The position numbers and the translations under genes were made by a program. Positions 17,684-27,710 of a DNA stretch of 64,000 nt are shown in pieces. The notes beneath the pieces were generated by a model. It saw nothing but the letters and a program-made list of their open reading frames with translations, was not told the DNA's origin and did not search any database. The stretch lies in contig NZ_VLNR01000024.1 of NCBI RefSeq assembly GCF_007489275.1, positions 1 through 64,000 on the forward strand, given 5' to 3'. Numbering within the stretch: the stretch's first letter is position 1; each line of letters begins with the position of its first letter. The stretch is from Aquimarina algiphila. GTDB lineage: Bacteria > Bacteroidota > Bacteroidia > Flavobacteriales > Flavobacteriaceae.

Positions 17684-19603
17684 TTACATCAAACTCTTAA
17701 GTTGAAAACGCACTTTTAATACTTCTTGTATATCACGTATTGGCCTAAAACATCGTTTTAGCTTTAGTTTATCATTCTTACTTAGTGTATTCAACTTAAT
17801 AAACCTTCCTGAATCATGGTGAAGTAAACCTTGGCGGGTTCTGAATTTAATAAGTACTCTAAATGCCTTTGCACAACTTTCAAAAAGTGCAGCATTTTCT
17901 GGTTCAACTTCACCAAGCTTGGCATACCTAAGCAATGTATTATTTACTCCTTTCAGATTATGGTACAGTGATAATATCCTGGCGGCATCAATCAATACCA
18001 TCATCGCCCTGGTTTTAATATCAAAAGTATCCTTATGCTCCCCATTTTGTTCTACCAGAAATTGTTTAAAAAACCCTAATGGAGAAGGTTTTTGTAGAGC
18101 ACTGACTCCTAACAAGCCTAAGAATCTATTACTTTTATTAACACCATCAAACACAACATCAGATAGTTTATCTGCGAGAGTAACCTCCCCATATACATAT
18201 TGAAAATCAAAAAATATTGAGGATAATAATGTACCTTCTTCATCAGGAGTAGTCATCCATTCGCGAAACTGAGATTCCCATTTTGAGACTGTCATACACC
18301 ATCTTGGGTTACTAGCCATCATTTCTGCAGGGCAGTATTCATATCCGATAGTATGAAGCCCTTTTGTAATTATACCTGATAATTCTAAAAAATAACGCTG
18401 TATTGACTCATAATCTTCTTCAGGAACATCTTCAAAAATCAAAGCATTATCCTGATCAGTCATCAGTAACTGCTCTCTTCTTCCCTGGCTTCCCAATACA
18501 ATAAAACAAAAAGCTACCGGAGGTGGAGAGGACATTTCTTTTAATGCAAGCTTAATAACCCGTGTAATTAATGCATCATTAATCTCTGATATGATATTAA
18601 TAATATGTGGTGTTGGGATATCCTGTTCTAAATATGACTTGAGTAATTTCTCTACCTGTTTACGAATATATCTTAGTTTCTGAAGTTTTTTAACCCGTTT
18701 GGTCTCTTTTATCAAAACCGAAGGGTTATTACCAAAAGATACCAAAAGATCATGATCAGAAAGAATCCCTATAAGTTTTGAGTTTCGTGTACCATCTTTA
18801 GTAATACATAGATGACTTAAATTATTTTTAATCAATGCAATTTGGGCCTCTGCAACTGTAACTTTTTTTGAATATGTAAATACCGGAGTTATCATAATTT
18901 GAGAAACCAAAGTAGTAATAGGAAATATTCCTGTAGCTACTTTAACCCTAAGGTCTTCATCTGTAATTATACCCAAAGGATAGTTGTTATCATCGACAAT
19001 AATCATACAACTTACCCTTTTTTTTGTCATTTTTTTAGCAATATCCCGAATAGTATCCTCTGGCGAACAAGTGATGGGTTTTTTTCGATAAGAAACAGTA
19101 CGTAATCCAGAAAGATCTTTGGCAGCTTCAATAGAAATGGTATTATCTATTCGATGTCCTTTTTCAGTTTCGGTGTAATCATTTCGCGCATGAGCCGCAA
19201 AACTACTCAGTAAAAATTTATTTACTTCTTTATTCTCTTCTATAAAGGGTTCAAAAACTTTTGCAGGAATAGCATAAACAATAGATTCTTCATCTGCTAT
19301 TGCAGACATACGATAGTTTTTTTTGATAATCATAATCCGAAGACCAAACAAATCTCCAGAATCACATATATCGACCAAATTCTGATTCGACTCAAAATTA
19401 CGATATAGTCCTATTGCTCCTTCTCTTACAATGTAAAACTCATCATGACATCGATTATCTTGTTGAAAGATATATTGTCCTTTCTCTACATACAAAACTC
19501 TAATATGTGCAGAGATCGATAATAGTTCTTCTTTTTTTAAGTAATTAAAAGGAGGAAATTGCTTTAAAAAATCCTGGATACGTTCTGCAATAGTATTTTT
19601 CAT
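17684..19603 (-). CDS. cNMP-binding / CBS / DUF294 putative nucleotidyltransferase
   Basis: 639 residues. Order: cyclic-nucleotide-binding domain (about 15-130), CBS pair (about 170-295), DUF294 nucleotidyltransferase-like domain with GSQGRREQ and DQD (about 370-390, the glycine-serine and Asp-x-Asp motifs of the pol-beta superfamily), then the DUF294 C-terminal helical domain. This resembles GlnD-like uridylyltransferases without the HD and ACT domains. Substrate and target are unknown. It is the first gene of the pair with the exonuclease. Short gaps to tadA upstream (17 bp) suggest a possible three-gene unit. Confidence 0.9.
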   Translation of the reverse strand: MKNTIAERIQDFLKQFPPFNYLKKEELLSISAHIRVLYVEKGQYIFQQDNRCHDEFYIVREGAIGLYRNFESNQNLVDICDSGDLFGLRIMIIKKNYRMSAIADEESIVYAIPAKVFEPFIEENKEVNKFLLSSFAAHARNDYTETEKGHRIDNTISIEAAKDLSGLRTVSYRKKPITCSPEDTIRDIAKKMTKKRVSCMIIVDDNNYPLGIITDEDLRVKVATGIFPITTLVSQIMITPVFTYSKKVTVAEAQIALIKNNLSHLCITKDGTRNSKLIGILSDHDLLVSFGNNPSVLIKETKRVKKLQKLRYIRKQVEKLLKSYLEQDIPTPHIINIISEINDALITRVIKLALKEMSSPPPVAFCFIVLGSQGRREQLLMTDQDNALIFEDVPEEDYESIQRYFLELSGIITKGLHTIGYEYCPAEMMASNPRWCMTVSKWESQFREWMTTPDEEGTLLSSIFFDFQYVYGEVTLADKLSDVVFDGVNKSNRFLGLLGVSALQKPSPLGFFKQFLVEQNGEHKDTFDIKTRAMMVLIDAARILSLYHNLKGVNNTLLRYAKLGEVEPENAALFESCAKAFRVLIKFRTRQGLLHHDSGRFIKLNTLSKNDKLKLKRCFRPIRDIQEVLKVRFQLKSLM

Positions 19604-19620
19604 ATTTCAAAATAACATCA

Positions 19621-20070
19621 TCAATTCAGGTTTCTTTTTTCTATAAAAAAACGAGATAAAAGTTCTCCACATTCCTTTTCCATAACTCCTCCTATGATTT
19701 CTGTTTTAGGGTGAAGTTTTGTCCCCATTGCAGTAAACCCTCGTCTTTCATCAACAGCTCCATATACTACTTTCTTTATTTGACTCCAATACAAAGCACC
19801 AGCACACATCTGGCATGGTTCTAAAGTAACATATAACGTACATTCTTTTAGATATTTGCCTCCCAGAAAATTTGCTGCAGCAGTTATAGCTTGCATTTCG
19901 GCATGAGCCGTAACATCATTCAATAATTCTGTAAGGTTATGTGCTCTGGCAATAATCCTATCAGCCACTACAATAATAGCACCTATGGGAACCTCATTTT
20001 TTTCATATGCTAATTCTGCCTCCTGAAGAGCTTTCTTCATATAATAAGAATCATCCAATGGATCTAACAT
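19621..20070 (-). CDS. tadA: tRNA-specific adenosine deaminase
   Basis: 149 residues. The zinc-dependent deaminase motif HAEMQAI (His56, Glu58) and PCQMC (Cys86, Cys89) are intact, and the spacing and VPIGAIIV match TadA, which makes inosine at position 34 of tRNA-Arg. A guanine-deaminase-like paralogue cannot be ruled out from sequence alone, but length and motifs favour TadA. A second ATG at codon 11 (MKKALQEAEL) could be the true start. Confidence 0.9.
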   Translation of the reverse strand: MLDPLDDSYYMKKALQEAELAYEKNEVPIGAIIVVADRIIARAHNLTELLNDVTAHAEMQAITAAANFLGGKYLKECTLYVTLEPCQMCAGALYWSQIKKVVYGAVDERRGFTAMGTKLHPKTEIIGGVMEKECGELLSRFFIEKRNLN

Positions 20071-20150
20071 CGCTATAACTTAAGATTATACACAAACTTA
20101 AGCAAATTGGCAGGAAACTTGATTACCATTAAAAACTAACTTTTTAATTT

Positions 20151-21110
20151 ATGGGAAAATTCTATAAAATTTCGATTCCAAAACCTTGTCATGAAGATTG
20201 GAATACGATGACACCTTCAGAAAAAGGTAGATTTTGTGATTCTTGTGCAAAAACAGTAATTGATTTTACAACTATGTCTTCTTTACATATACAAGATTTT
20301 CTGGCTGAAAATAAAAGTAAAAAGATATGTGGTCATTTTAAGAAAACACAACTGGACACCATACATATTTCGATTCCGATTCACATTATTAAGACCAAAC
20401 ATACCTTTAAGCGATCATTTTTGTTGGCATTGCTTATTGTCATGGGAACCACTTTGGTTAATTGTACAAATCACGATGGAAAGCAACAAAAAATTGAAAG
20501 CGTCGAATTAAAAGAAGTTATAGATACTAAGAAAAATAATACTTTTAATATTGATAGTATTCCAAAGAAATGCACAAAAAACACTTCTCTTACTTCTACA
20601 AAGAAGAAAGAAGAGACAGTACCTGGATTTATAGAGGTTATTCCGGAAGAAATCATACCTCCACCAGTGATTCCTGAACCTATTGAAACGGTAGAAGGTG
20701 GTATTGAAATTGTAATGGGAGATCTAATTGCTTCTAATGAAATCATAAACCTTAATCAACCAATTCCTATCCATCTACTTGACACATCTCCAGCATTAAG
20801 CAAAACTCCAATAAAAAAAAGGACACAAGAAAATTATTCAAAACAGATGAAAAAGTTGATCACAAAATATTTCAACACCGATATCGGAAGAAAATTGGGA
20901 TTACAAGGTGTACAACGAATATATGTAAGGTATGAGATCAATAAAGATGGAGTAATCAAAGATATAGAAACTAGAGCACCACATCCAGAACTAGAAAAAG
21001 AAGCTAAAAGAGTATTGCAAAAGATTCCAAAACTCATTGCAGGAACCTACAAAAATGAGCCTGTACGAACCATATATCATTTACCGATCGTATTTAAGAT
21101 AGAAGAATAA
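20151..21110 (+). CDS. TonB-like energy transducer with Cys-rich N-terminal domain
   Basis: 319 residues. The N-terminus (IPKPCHEDWNTMTPSEKGRF then CDSC) is a conserved cysteine-containing cytoplasmic segment seen in many Bacteroidota TonB-like proteins. A single membrane helix lies at about 85-105, a Pro/Glu-rich periplasmic stretch follows (IPEEIIPPPVIPEPIE), and the C-terminus (about 225-319) is a TonB_C domain (GVQRIYVRYEINKDGVIKDI, then RVLQKIPKLIAGTYKNEPV). It may pass proton-motive energy to TonB-dependent receptors; its receptor is unknown. The four N-terminal cysteines could bind metal. dxs follows 39 bp later. Confidence 0.82.
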   Translation: MGKFYKISIPKPCHEDWNTMTPSEKGRFCDSCAKTVIDFTTMSSLHIQDFLAENKSKKICGHFKKTQLDTIHISIPIHIIKTKHTFKRSFLLALLIVMGTTLVNCTNHDGKQQKIESVELKEVIDTKKNNTFNIDSIPKKCTKNTSLTSTKKKEETVPGFIEVIPEEIIPPPVIPEPIETVEGGIEIVMGDLIASNEIINLNQPIPIHLLDTSPALSKTPIKKRTQENYSKQMKKLITKYFNTDIGRKLGLQGVQRIYVRYEINKDGVIKDIETRAPHPELEKEAKRVLQKIPKLIAGTYKNEPVRTIYHLPIVFKIEE

Positions 21111-21140
21111 CCTTTTAAAGTTGTAGTTTTGTGCATCAAT

Positions 21141-21148
21141 TATCTTTG
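21141..21148 (+). promoter_or_regulatory. Candidate -7 box overlapping the dxs start
   Basis: TATCTTTG fits TAnnTTTG, and a TTG lies 17 bp upstream at 21121-21123. It ends one base before the dxs ATG, so transcription from it would start at or just past the start codon. It is either a chance match or a leaderless or alternative-start promoter. Confidence 0.35.
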
Positions 21149-21149
21149 A

Positions 21150-22922
21150 ATGTCTAACGAGTTACTACAACATATCACATACCCCTCTGATCTAAGAAAA
21201 CTATCTCCGGATCAATTGCCAAAATTAGCCCAAGAATTGCGAGATTTTGTCATCAACATTGTAGCTACCAAGGAAGGGCATTTGGGGGCGAGTTTAGGTG
21301 TTATAGAACTTACTATTGCATTGCATTATATTTTTAATACTCCTGATGATCTTTTGGTATGGGATGTGGGTCATCAAGCATATCCACATAAAATTCTGAC
21401 TGGGCGAAAAGATATATTTCATACTAATCGTCAACTAAACGGTATTAGTGGTTTTCCAAAACGCAGTGAAAGTGAATATGATACTTTTGGTGTAGGGCAT
21501 TCCTCAACCTCTATTTCTGCGATATTAGGAATGGCAATTGCTTCTAAACTTCAAGGAAATACAACAAAACAACATATTGCAGTAATCGGAGACGCTTCGA
21601 TTGCAAGTGGAATGGCTTTTGAAGGGCTTAATCATGCCGGAGTAACTGATACAAATATGTTAGTCATTCTTAATGATAATGCGATTGGAATCGATCCTAG
21701 CGTAGGTGCACTTAAAGAATATCTTACCAAAGCCAAAGTTGGGGTTAAACCTAGAACCAATAATATCATCGAGGCTTTAAATTTCAATTATTTTGGTCCA
21801 ATAGATGGCCATGATTTACCAACTTTACTCAAAACCTTAGAAATACTAAAAACCACAGAAGGCCCAAAGCTTTTACATATTATAACCACCAAAGGAAAAG
21901 GATTAAAACAAGCTGAAGAAAATCAGGTAAAATATCATGCACCAGGTAAATTTGATGCTTCTACTGGTGATTTGATTTCAAAAGATAGTACCGGACTGCC
22001 ACCCAAGTTTCAGGATGTATTTGGGCATACTATTCTGGAGCTGGCAAGAAAAAATGATAAAATTGTGGGTATTACTCCCGCTATGCCAACAGGAAGTTCT
22101 TTAAAATACATGATGGATGAAATGCCAGACAGAGCCTTTGATGTTGGCATAGCAGAACAACATGCGGTTACTCTTGCAGCCGGAATGGCAGCACAAGGCT
22201 TGATTCCTTTTTGCACTATTTATTCTACTTTTTTACAACGTGCATATGACCAAGTGATACATGATGTGGCCTTACAAGATTTACCTGTTATTTTTTGTAT
22301 CGATCGAGCTGGTATTGTAGGAGCAGATGGAGCCACACATCATGGAGTTTTTGATATTGCTTATCTTAATTGCATCCCTAATATCATCATTGCTGCTCCT
22401 GCAGATGTTATTGAATTAAGGCATCTACTCTATACCGCTTCGTTAGGTTTAGATCATCCTATCGCTATACGTTATCCCCGAGGAAGAGGACATATTACCA
22501 ACTGGAAAGTAGACATGCAATCATTAACAATCGGAAAAGCAACTCAATATACCACAGGATCAGATATCGCTATACTTTCTACAGGTACAATTGCTCATAA
22601 TGTTATCAATGCTTTAGATTCATTACATCAACCCATTGGTCATTATCACTTTTGTTTTATAAAACCATTAGATGCTGATCTACTCAAACAAATACTACAG
22701 CAATATAAAACCATCATCACAGTAGAGGACGGAGTTGTAAAAGGCGGATTTGGAAGCTCTATCATCGATTTTGCTAATCAACATCAATTTAAAAACAACA
22801 TTACCACACTCGGTGTTCCAGATCAATTTATCCATCATGGCACTGTTGATGAATTACATGATATTTCTGGTATATCTTCAGAAAGTATTCAAAAGGTGGT
22901 AAAAAATTCCTATAACTTTTAA
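21150..22922 (+). CDS. dxs: 1-deoxy-D-xylulose-5-phosphate synthase
   Basis: 590 residues. It condenses pyruvate and glyceraldehyde 3-phosphate with thiamine diphosphate in the first step of the MEP isoprenoid pathway. The N-terminal ThDP domain contains GHLGASLGV, DVGHQAYPHKILTGR, GDASIASGMAFEGLNHAG and the NDN metal site. The pyrimidine-binding domain (DVGIAEQHAVTLAAGMA) and the transketolase C-terminal domain follow. Length is slightly below the about 620 of enterobacteria, as in other Bacteroidota. The start MSNELLQHITYPSDLRKLS fits the family. Confidence 0.96.
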   Translation: MSNELLQHITYPSDLRKLSPDQLPKLAQELRDFVINIVATKEGHLGASLGVIELTIALHYIFNTPDDLLVWDVGHQAYPHKILTGRKDIFHTNRQLNGISGFPKRSESEYDTFGVGHSSTSISAILGMAIASKLQGNTTKQHIAVIGDASIASGMAFEGLNHAGVTDTNMLVILNDNAIGIDPSVGALKEYLTKAKVGVKPRTNNIIEALNFNYFGPIDGHDLPTLLKTLEILKTTEGPKLLHIITTKGKGLKQAEENQVKYHAPGKFDASTGDLISKDSTGLPPKFQDVFGHTILELARKNDKIVGITPAMPTGSSLKYMMDEMPDRAFDVGIAEQHAVTLAAGMAAQGLIPFCTIYSTFLQRAYDQVIHDVALQDLPVIFCIDRAGIVGADGATHHGVFDIAYLNCIPNIIIAAPADVIELRHLLYTASLGLDHPIAIRYPRGRGHITNWKVDMQSLTIGKATQYTTGSDIAILSTGTIAHNVINALDSLHQPIGHYHFCFIKPLDADLLKQILQQYKTIITVEDGVVKGGFGSSIIDFANQHQFKNNITTLGVPDQFIHHGTVDELHDISGISSESIQKVVKNSYNF

Positions 22923-23037
22923 CTCTTTTCATCACTTTTGTCTTTTCACTTTCAAAAAAAAATAAAATAGGATGGTAACATTTCTAGCTATATGGTAACC
23001 TACATAAGAACAAACTATTATTTAATTACTATCTATC

Positions 23038-23463
23038 ATGAAAAAATTTAGCGTATTTATCCTTCTTTTTACTTCAATTCTAATGTCTTGCAATAGCGAT
23101 GATGATAATCCTCAAAGTGAAAACCCAGAATCGACTTCAAAATTAATAGGGAAATGGGGAGAAATTTCATTTTCTCAACAAGGAGAAATGATGACTATAA
23201 CAGACTGTGAAAAAAGGTCTACTATAGAATTTAGCGCTCAGTCGTATACCGATATTGGTTATGCACCTGTCAATACCGACTGTCAAATTGATTATCAAGA
23301 TACCGGCACATGGAATGAAGATGGAAATAAACTTACCCTTACATATACTGATGAAGGGGAAACAATTGTAGAAGAAGCCGTTTTTACTATCATCGATGAT
23401 ATACTAACCATAGAATATGATGATGAAGGTTTTAAAACTGAATTTGGTTATAAGAAACTATAA
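23038..23463 (+). CDS. Lipocalin-like surface lipoprotein
   Basis: 141 residues. The signal peptide ends at a lipobox Cys (SILMSCNSDDD), followed by the acidic surface-export signal. The body is a small beta-rich domain with KLIGKWGEISF, DTGTWNEDGNKLTLTYTDEG and an ILTIEYDDEG end, the repeat pattern of the lipocalin-like lipoproteins common in flavobacteria. The ligand is unknown. It is convergent with dgt and shares the terminator at 23482-23519. Confidence 0.8.
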   Translation: MKKFSVFILLFTSILMSCNSDDDNPQSENPESTSKLIGKWGEISFSQQGEMMTITDCEKRSTIEFSAQSYTDIGYAPVNTDCQIDYQDTGTWNEDGNKLTLTYTDEGETIVEEAVFTIIDDILTIEYDDEGFKTEFGYKKL

Positions 23464-23481
23464 TCTCTTGGTTCTTTTGAC

Positions 23482-23519
23482 AAAATATAACATCTATTAT
23501 TTGATAGATGTTATATTTT
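23482..23519. terminator. Shared bidirectional terminator
   Basis: AAAATATAACATCTAT (23482-23497) pairs perfectly with ATAGATGTTATATTTT (23504-23519). It lies between the convergent lipocalin-like gene and dgt and overlaps the last codons of dgt. Confidence 0.85.
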
Positions 23520-24857
23520 TAACCCTCTAATCTTTTGAAATTTCAATAATGCATTACCATCTGTGAGGCTTGCTACATAGTTACTGATTCCTATCAGTCG
23601 TGTATATAAATCGGTATTTGTATAATCAAAATTCTCTCCTTCTGCCCTAAGAATAAGTTGATCATAGTTTGAACTCTTACTCTCATTAAAATTATCTGTA
23701 GCCACACAATATCGGTCTAAAAGTGTTGCAAGAATTTCATATCCTGCAATCTCTTTCTCTGTGACTTCCTGGCTTTGATAAATTTTGGCAATACTAATCT
23801 TGATAATGTCGTTAATTTGAGCTTCATATTTGCTTTTATCTATTAATGCTGCATCAAAATCTCCAGACAGTATTGCTTCTTCATTTTGAATAAAGATAGT
23901 TGCAGCCTCTCCTATTAAAGTATTGATTGCTAAAGCTCTTAAATAACTCAAACGATCAGCAGTAGTTGCCAGTTTATTATATTTTGAAGTATTAATTGTA
24001 TCCTTTACTAGTTTAATCAAATATTCTAATGCATATTCCTCTTCTATTAATCCCAGATTTATCCCATCTTCAAAATCAATGATTGTATAGCAAATATCAT
24101 CGGCTGCTTCTACCAGAAAAGTTAATGGATGACGGCTATAAGTAACTTCTTTTCCTATACTATGTTTTAACAATCCCACTTCTTCAGCTACCTCCTCAAA
24201 GAAGGCTTTTTCATTCTGAAAATACCCAAATTTTTTATGCGCAATATGTTTTGTCGGTTTTTTAGGTAGTGATTCTTTAGGATACTTCATAAATGCACCC
24301 AAGGTGGCATAAGATAATCTAAGACCTCCTTCAATTCCTTCTCTGGATTCTGTAAGGATTTTAAAACCGTTTGCATTACCTTCAAAATCAATCAGATCCT
24401 GGTACTGCTTTGGCGTGAGCTGATCTTTATATCGATTACCACTTCCTGTTTTAAAATACTCTCCTATAGCTTTTTCTCCAGAATGCCCAAAAGGTGGATT
24501 TCCAATATCATGAGCTAAAGCCGCCGCCGCAACAATGGCTCCAAAATCATTAAATTGATATCCATGGATTGCAGAAAGATGCGGATGTTTTTCTAAAACT
24601 TTCTTTCCCACTACTCTACCCAAAGAACGCCCTACTACAGACACCTCTAAACTATGGGTCAGTCTCGTATGCACAAAACTAGTCTTGGACAAAGGAATAA
24701 CCTGTGTCTTATCTTGTAAACTCCTAAAGGCAGAAGAGAAGATAATGCGATCATAATCTACCTCAAAACCTAATCGTGTTTCATCCTGCTCTTTACGTAA
24801 TCTTTTATTTTTATCCCCTTGTCTTTTTAACGACAGAAGTTCTTCCCAATTCATCAT
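23511..24857 (-). CDS. dgt: Deoxyguanosinetriphosphate triphosphohydrolase
   Basis: 448 residues from the ATG at 24855-24857. It hydrolyses dNTPs to the deoxynucleoside and triphosphate. The HD-domain metal ligands are in THSLEVSVVG and AHDIGNPPFGHSGE, with AADDICYTIIDFEDG downstream, all typical of Dgt. A longer frame starts at 24896, but that ATG lies in the loop of the nrdA terminator hairpin, and the family start MNWEELLS supports the shorter form. The 78-bp gap to nrdA places two dNTP-pool genes side by side. Confidence 0.94.
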   Translation of the reverse strand: MMNWEELLSLKRQGDKNKRLRKEQDETRLGFEVDYDRIIFSSAFRSLQDKTQVIPLSKTSFVHTRLTHSLEVSVVGRSLGRVVGKKVLEKHPHLSAIHGYQFNDFGAIVAAAALAHDIGNPPFGHSGEKAIGEYFKTGSGNRYKDQLTPKQYQDLIDFEGNANGFKILTESREGIEGGLRLSYATLGAFMKYPKESLPKKPTKHIAHKKFGYFQNEKAFFEEVAEEVGLLKHSIGKEVTYSRHPLTFLVEAADDICYTIIDFEDGINLGLIEEEYALEYLIKLVKDTINTSKYNKLATTADRLSYLRALAINTLIGEAATIFIQNEEAILSGDFDAALIDKSKYEAQINDIIKISIAKIYQSQEVTEKEIAGYEILATLLDRYCVATDNFNESKSSNYDQLILRAEGENFDYTNTDLYTRLIGISNYVASLTDGNALLKFQKIRGLKI

Positions 24858-24883
24858 ATTTCTAAGAAAATTCGAATATACAA

Positions 24884-24916
24884 AAAAGGGAAGCATCCTA
24901 AGAAAACTTCCCTTTT
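24884..24916 (-). terminator. Intrinsic terminator after nrdA
   Basis: AAAAGGGAAG (24884-24893) pairs with CTTCCCTTTT (24907-24916) around a 13-nt loop. The A-rich left flank gives a U-tract on the minus strand. It separates nrdA from dgt. Confidence 0.8.
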
Positions 24917-24935
24917 GCCCTATATAAATCTAGGT

Positions 24936-27407
24936 CTAAGACCCACACATTAAACAATCGTCTCCTTCGCCTTCTTTGGATTGTGCAATAATTGCACGAA
25001 GTTCTTCTGGAGTAAGCGCCGTTCCTTCTACAGGAACTGCTTCTATTTCTTGTTTTGGCTCAGCTTTGGTTGCCGCTTGTGCTTCCATTACTTGTGCAGC
25101 AGCCACAGCTACTTGCTCTGGCTTAGGAGCCTCTTTAGTTTCTTTTTTAAGTGTAAACTTAATTGCATCTACTGCAGATTTTGTTCTTAGGTAGTACATT
25201 CCTGTTTTTAATCCACTTTTCCATGCATAAAAATGCATTGAAGTTAACTTGGCCATAGTAGCCCCTTCTAAGAATAAGTTTAGTGATTGAGACTGATCGA
25301 TAAAATATCCTCTATGACGAGACATATCGATAATATCTTTCATACTCATCTCCCAAACAGTTTTATATAATTCTTTTAGATCCTGCGGAATAATATCTAT
25401 ATTTTGTATTGATCCATTTGCACGCATGATAGCATCCTTAAGCTCATCATTCCATAATCCTAATTTTACCAGATCTTCTAATAAGTGTTTATTTACTACA
25501 ATAAACTCTCCAGATAACACACGTCTGGTATAGATATTACTTGTATATGGCTCAAAAGCCTCATTATTTCCTAAGATCTGAGAAGTAGATGCTGTAGGCA
25601 TTGGAGCTACTAATAAAGAGTTACGTACTCCGTTTTTAAGCACTTGCTTACGTAATTTTGCCCAGTCCCAACGACCACTTAATTCTTCATCTTTTATCCC
25701 CCATAGATTGTATTGGAAATCTCCTTTAGAAATTGGAGATCCTTCATAACTTTGATATGGCCCATCAGCTTTTGCTTCTTCCATAGATGCTGTTACTGCA
25801 GCAAAATATAGTGTTTCAAAAATCTCCTGATTTAATTTTTTAGCTTCATCACTGGTAAACGGTAAACGTAACTGGATAAATGCATCAGCCAATCCTTGCA
25901 CTCCTAACCCAATCGGGCGGTGACGCATATTAGAATTTTCTGCTTCTTTTACCGGGTAATAGTTACGATCAATCACCCTATTCAGGTTTTTGGTCACACG
26001 TTTGGTAATTTTATAAAGTTCTTTGTGATCAAACTCCCCATTCTTCACAAACATTGGTAATGCAATAGATGCCAAATTACATACTGCTACTTCATCAGGG
26101 CTTGTGTACTCCAGTATCTCTGTACATAAATTAGATGAACGAATAGTACCCAGATTCTGTTGATTAGACTTACGGTTTGCTGCATCTTTATACAACATAT
26201 ATGGTGTCCCTGTTTCGATCTGAGATTCTAAAATCTTCTCCCAGAGTTCACGCGCTTTTATTGTTCTTCGCCCTTTTCCTTCTGCTTCAAAACGAAGGTA
26301 AGCCTCTTCAAACTCATCGCTATGAATATCAAATAAACCAGGACATTCATTAGGACACATTAATGTCCATTCTGCATCATCCTGTACTCGTTTCATAAAT
26401 AAATCTGGTACCCACATTGCATAGAATAAATCACGTGCACGCATTTCTTCTTTACCATGGTTCTTTTTAAGATCCAGGAAATCAAAAATATCGGCATGCC
26501 AAGGCTCTACATATATAGCAAAAGAACCTTTACGCTTTCCTCCACCTTGATCTACGTAACGAGCAGTATCATTATATACTCTAAGCATAGGTACAATACC
26601 ATTAGAAGTACCATTAGTTCCTGCAATGTATGATCCTGTAGCACGTACATTATGTATAGATAATCCAATTCCTCCTGCAGATTGTGAAATCTTAGCTGTT
26701 TGTTTTAATGTATCGTAAATACCATCAATACTATCATCTTTCATTGTCAATAGGAAACAAGAAGACATCTGTGGTTTTGGTGTTCCCGAATTAAACAGTG
26801 TAGGCGTAGCGTGTGTAAAATATTTTTTCGACATCAATTCATATGTCTCAATAGCCGCATCTAGGTCATTAGGATGAATCCCAATAGATACCCTCATAAG
26901 CATATGTTGTGGACGTTCTGCAATCTTACCATTAATCTTTAGTAAGTAAGAACGTTCTAATGTTTTAAAACCAAAATAATCATAACCAAAATCGCGATTG
27001 TAAATAATAGTAGAGTCTAATTTTTCTTTATTAGCTATAATTACATCATATACATCGTCTGCTATTAATGGTGCTTTTTTTCCTGTTCTGGGGTTTACAT
27101 ATTCATAAAGATCTGTAACCACTTCAGAAAATGTCTTTTTTGTATTTTTATGTAGATTAGAAACAGAGATACGAGCTGCAAGTTTTGCATAGTCAGGATG
27201 CGTTATGGTCATTGTCGCAGCTATTTCTGCAGCAAGATTATCCAACTCACTAGTCGTTACTCCATCATATAGTCCTTCTATCACCCTCATTGCAACCTTT
27301 ACAGGATCAACTAACGGATTAAGTCCATAACATAATTTTCTTACCCTCGCGGTAATCTTGTCGAACATAATTGGTTCTTTACGCCCATCTCTTTTTACTA
27401 CATACAT
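24936..27407 (-). CDS. nrdA: Ribonucleoside-diphosphate reductase, alpha subunit (class Ia)
   Basis: 823 residues. It reduces ribonucleoside diphosphates to deoxy forms using the radical supplied by NrdB. An ATP-cone for allosteric activity control is at the N-terminus ([20 protein letters not shown]). The barrel contains [28 protein letters not shown] and [11 protein letters not shown], and the C-terminal tail ends DDCLMCGS, the Cys pair that re-reduces the active site. An Ala/Glu-rich linker ([20 protein letters not shown]) precedes the tail. nrdB lies 303 bp upstream in the same direction. Confidence 0.97.
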   Translation of the reverse strand: MYVVKRDGRKEPIMFDKITARVRKLCYGLNPLVDPVKVAMRVIEGLYDGVTTSELDNLAAEIAATMTITHPDYAKLAARISVSNLHKNTKKTFSEVVTDLYEYVNPRTGKKAPLIADDVYDVIIANKEKLDSTIIYNRDFGYDYFGFKTLERSYLLKINGKIAERPQHMLMRVSIGIHPNDLDAAIETYELMSKKYFTHATPTLFNSGTPKPQMSSCFLLTMKDDSIDGIYDTLKQTAKISQSAGGIGLSIHNVRATGSYIAGTNGTSNGIVPMLRVYNDTARYVDQGGGKRKGSFAIYVEPWHADIFDFLDLKKNHGKEEMRARDLFYAMWVPDLFMKRVQDDAEWTLMCPNECPGLFDIHSDEFEEAYLRFEAEGKGRRTIKARELWEKILESQIETGTPYMLYKDAANRKSNQQNLGTIRSSNLCTEILEYTSPDEVAVCNLASIALPMFVKNGEFDHKELYKITKRVTKNLNRVIDRNYYPVKEAENSNMRHRPIGLGVQGLADAFIQLRLPFTSDEAKKLNQEIFETLYFAAVTASMEEAKADGPYQSYEGSPISKGDFQYNLWGIKDEELSGRWDWAKLRKQVLKNGVRNSLLVAPMPTASTSQILGNNEAFEPYTSNIYTRRVLSGEFIVVNKHLLEDLVKLGLWNDELKDAIMRANGSIQNIDIIPQDLKELYKTVWEMSMKDIIDMSRHRGYFIDQSQSLNLFLEGATMAKLTSMHFYAWKSGLKTGMYYLRTKSAVDAIKFTLKKETKEAPKPEQVAVAAAQVMEAQAATKAEPKQEIEAVPVEGTALTPEELRAIIAQSKEGEGDDCLMCGS

Positions 27408-27710
27408 ACGCTTTTTTGGTTTTTAATTTTTCCTTTCACAAGGAAGTTGATGATAATTTTGTGTTCCTAATTTTACATTTCGAAAGTCAAAATAGTATCG
27501 TATTTTACTCAAAATCAGATAGTAAGAATAAACCTCTTTATTCTAAAAATAAGAGTAATTTACAAGTAAAATACAATAAATATGACTCGCCCTTTTTTGT
27601 TTGTAAGCTTTTATAAAGCTGTATCAAACTGAGCTAATCTGAATAAACAGAAGAAATGTTTTTGACTAGCTCAGAATGAATATATTATTATTTTGAGAGA
27701 TTTTTAGAAA
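27408..27710. other. Intergenic region between nrdB and nrdA
   Basis: 303 bp without a gene. It holds an 8-bp inverted repeat CTGAGCTA/TAGCTCAG (27629-27636 and 27667-27674) just after nrdB and a short one, TTCCTT-TCAC-AAGGAA (27430-27445), in the likely nrdA leader. Both could form RNA hairpins. No exact TAnnTTTG box was recognised, so whether nrdA has its own promoter is open. Confidence 0.5.

Noticed and set aside
24858..24896. Extended N-terminus for dgt
   Set aside because: The upstream ATG lies in the loop of the nrdA terminator hairpin, and the extra residues do not match the family start.
27408..27710. NrdR boxes or a cobalamin riboswitch controlling the reductase genes
   Set aside because: No paired NrdR consensus and no riboswitch-like conserved core could be seen on either strand.
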